From contig NZ_MWMO01000023.1 in assembly GCF_002556635.1 (NCBI RefSeq), positions 1 through 42,497 on the forward strand: DNA of 42,497 nt, written 5' to 3'. This document shows, in pieces, positions 42,420 to 42,497 of this stretch. The number at the start of each line of letters is the position of its first letter. Positions within the stretch are counted from its first letter, which is position 1. Source of the DNA: Novosphingobium sp. PC22D. GTDB lineage: Bacteria > Pseudomonadota > Alphaproteobacteria > Sphingomonadales > Sphingomonadaceae. A model generated the notes under the pieces. The model saw only the letters and a program-made list of their open reading frames with translations, did not search any database and was not told the DNA's origin. A program made the position numbers and the translations under genes.

Positions 42420-42497
42420 CTAGGTTTCGTGGACAAAGGGTATCCATTGCAGGGCTGAGACGAGATTGACGAAGCCGAGGTAGGACTCTTTGGTTTT
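42420..42497 (-). mobile_element. C-terminal end of an IS5-like transposase (partial)
   Basis: Reading leftwards from the window edge, 25 codons give KTKESYLGFVNLVSALQWIP and FVHET before a TAG stop at 42420-42422. The pattern K-T/R-x-S-Y-L-x-F-V-x-L-x-x-x-x-x-W-I is typical of the end of IS5-family (IS427/IS1031-like) DDE transposases. The rest of the element lies beyond the window. Identification rests on a short piece. Confidence 0.5.

Noticed and set aside
42148..42423. 91-codon plus-strand frame at the right edge
   Set aside because: It spans the gap and ends over the transposase stop on the other strand; no ribosome site or similarity.

Overview
The window looks like a chromosomal (or large replicon) segment of a high-GC alphaproteobacterium, most likely order Sphingomonadales. 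The reasons are the consistently G/C-ending codons, a Usg-family gene, an RcnB-like gene, and a conjugative-element gene set (ArdC, DUF2958, ParB-like, DUF736, XRE, DUF2285/DUF6499, AlpA-like, RepA, DUF2840, TraF-type S26 peptidase, lytic transglycosylase, DUF3363 relaxase) that is typical of alphaproteobacterial integrative elements. The species cannot be fixed by reading alone.

Region 1 (1-5330) is an RND efflux operon on the minus strand: NodT-type outer membrane lipoprotein, periplasmic adaptor, then a permease cut off after about 166 residues. It diverges from a CpxRA-like two-component pair across a short intergenic stretch rich in palindromes. Region 2 (5519-8047) is a second two-component pair (OmpR/EnvZ type) preceded by an RcnB-family periplasmic gene.

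Region 3 (8463-19473) is a stress-tolerance block: ynfA, htpX, a small membrane protein coupled to a YfdX-family protein, a three-gene carbohydrate operon (GT4 glycosyltransferase, amylo-alpha-1,6-glucosidase-like enzyme, GT20 trehalose-6-phosphate-synthase-like enzyme), groES-groEL with a CIRCE-like operator and a heat-shock-type promoter, and two small genes including usg. Its content recalls transmissible stress-tolerance islands, but the gene order is different.

Region 4 (about 19500-32240) is the core of an integrative/mobilizable element. It has its own replication initiator followed by three iteron-like repeats flanked by DnaA-box-like sites, an autoregulated XRE repressor gene, and a DUF6499-DUF2285 regulator split by a +1 shift. 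The usual ParA gene and the TraG/Trb transfer genes that normally follow the relaxase are absent.

Region 5 (32354-41867) occupies the place of those transfer genes. It is a tightly packed DNA-processing/defence-like island: an Mre11/SbcD-like nuclease coupled to an SMC-like ATPase without a zinc hook, an OLD-family ATPase-TOPRIM nuclease coupled to a UvrD-like helicase (Gabija-like layout), and on the opposite strand a TIR-like protein followed at once by a broken tyrosine-integrase gene. The window ends with an AT-rich stretch and the C-terminus of an IS5-like transposase. I regard the four-gene nuclease/ATPase/helicase set plus the TIR-like gene as the best candidate for a little-described system.
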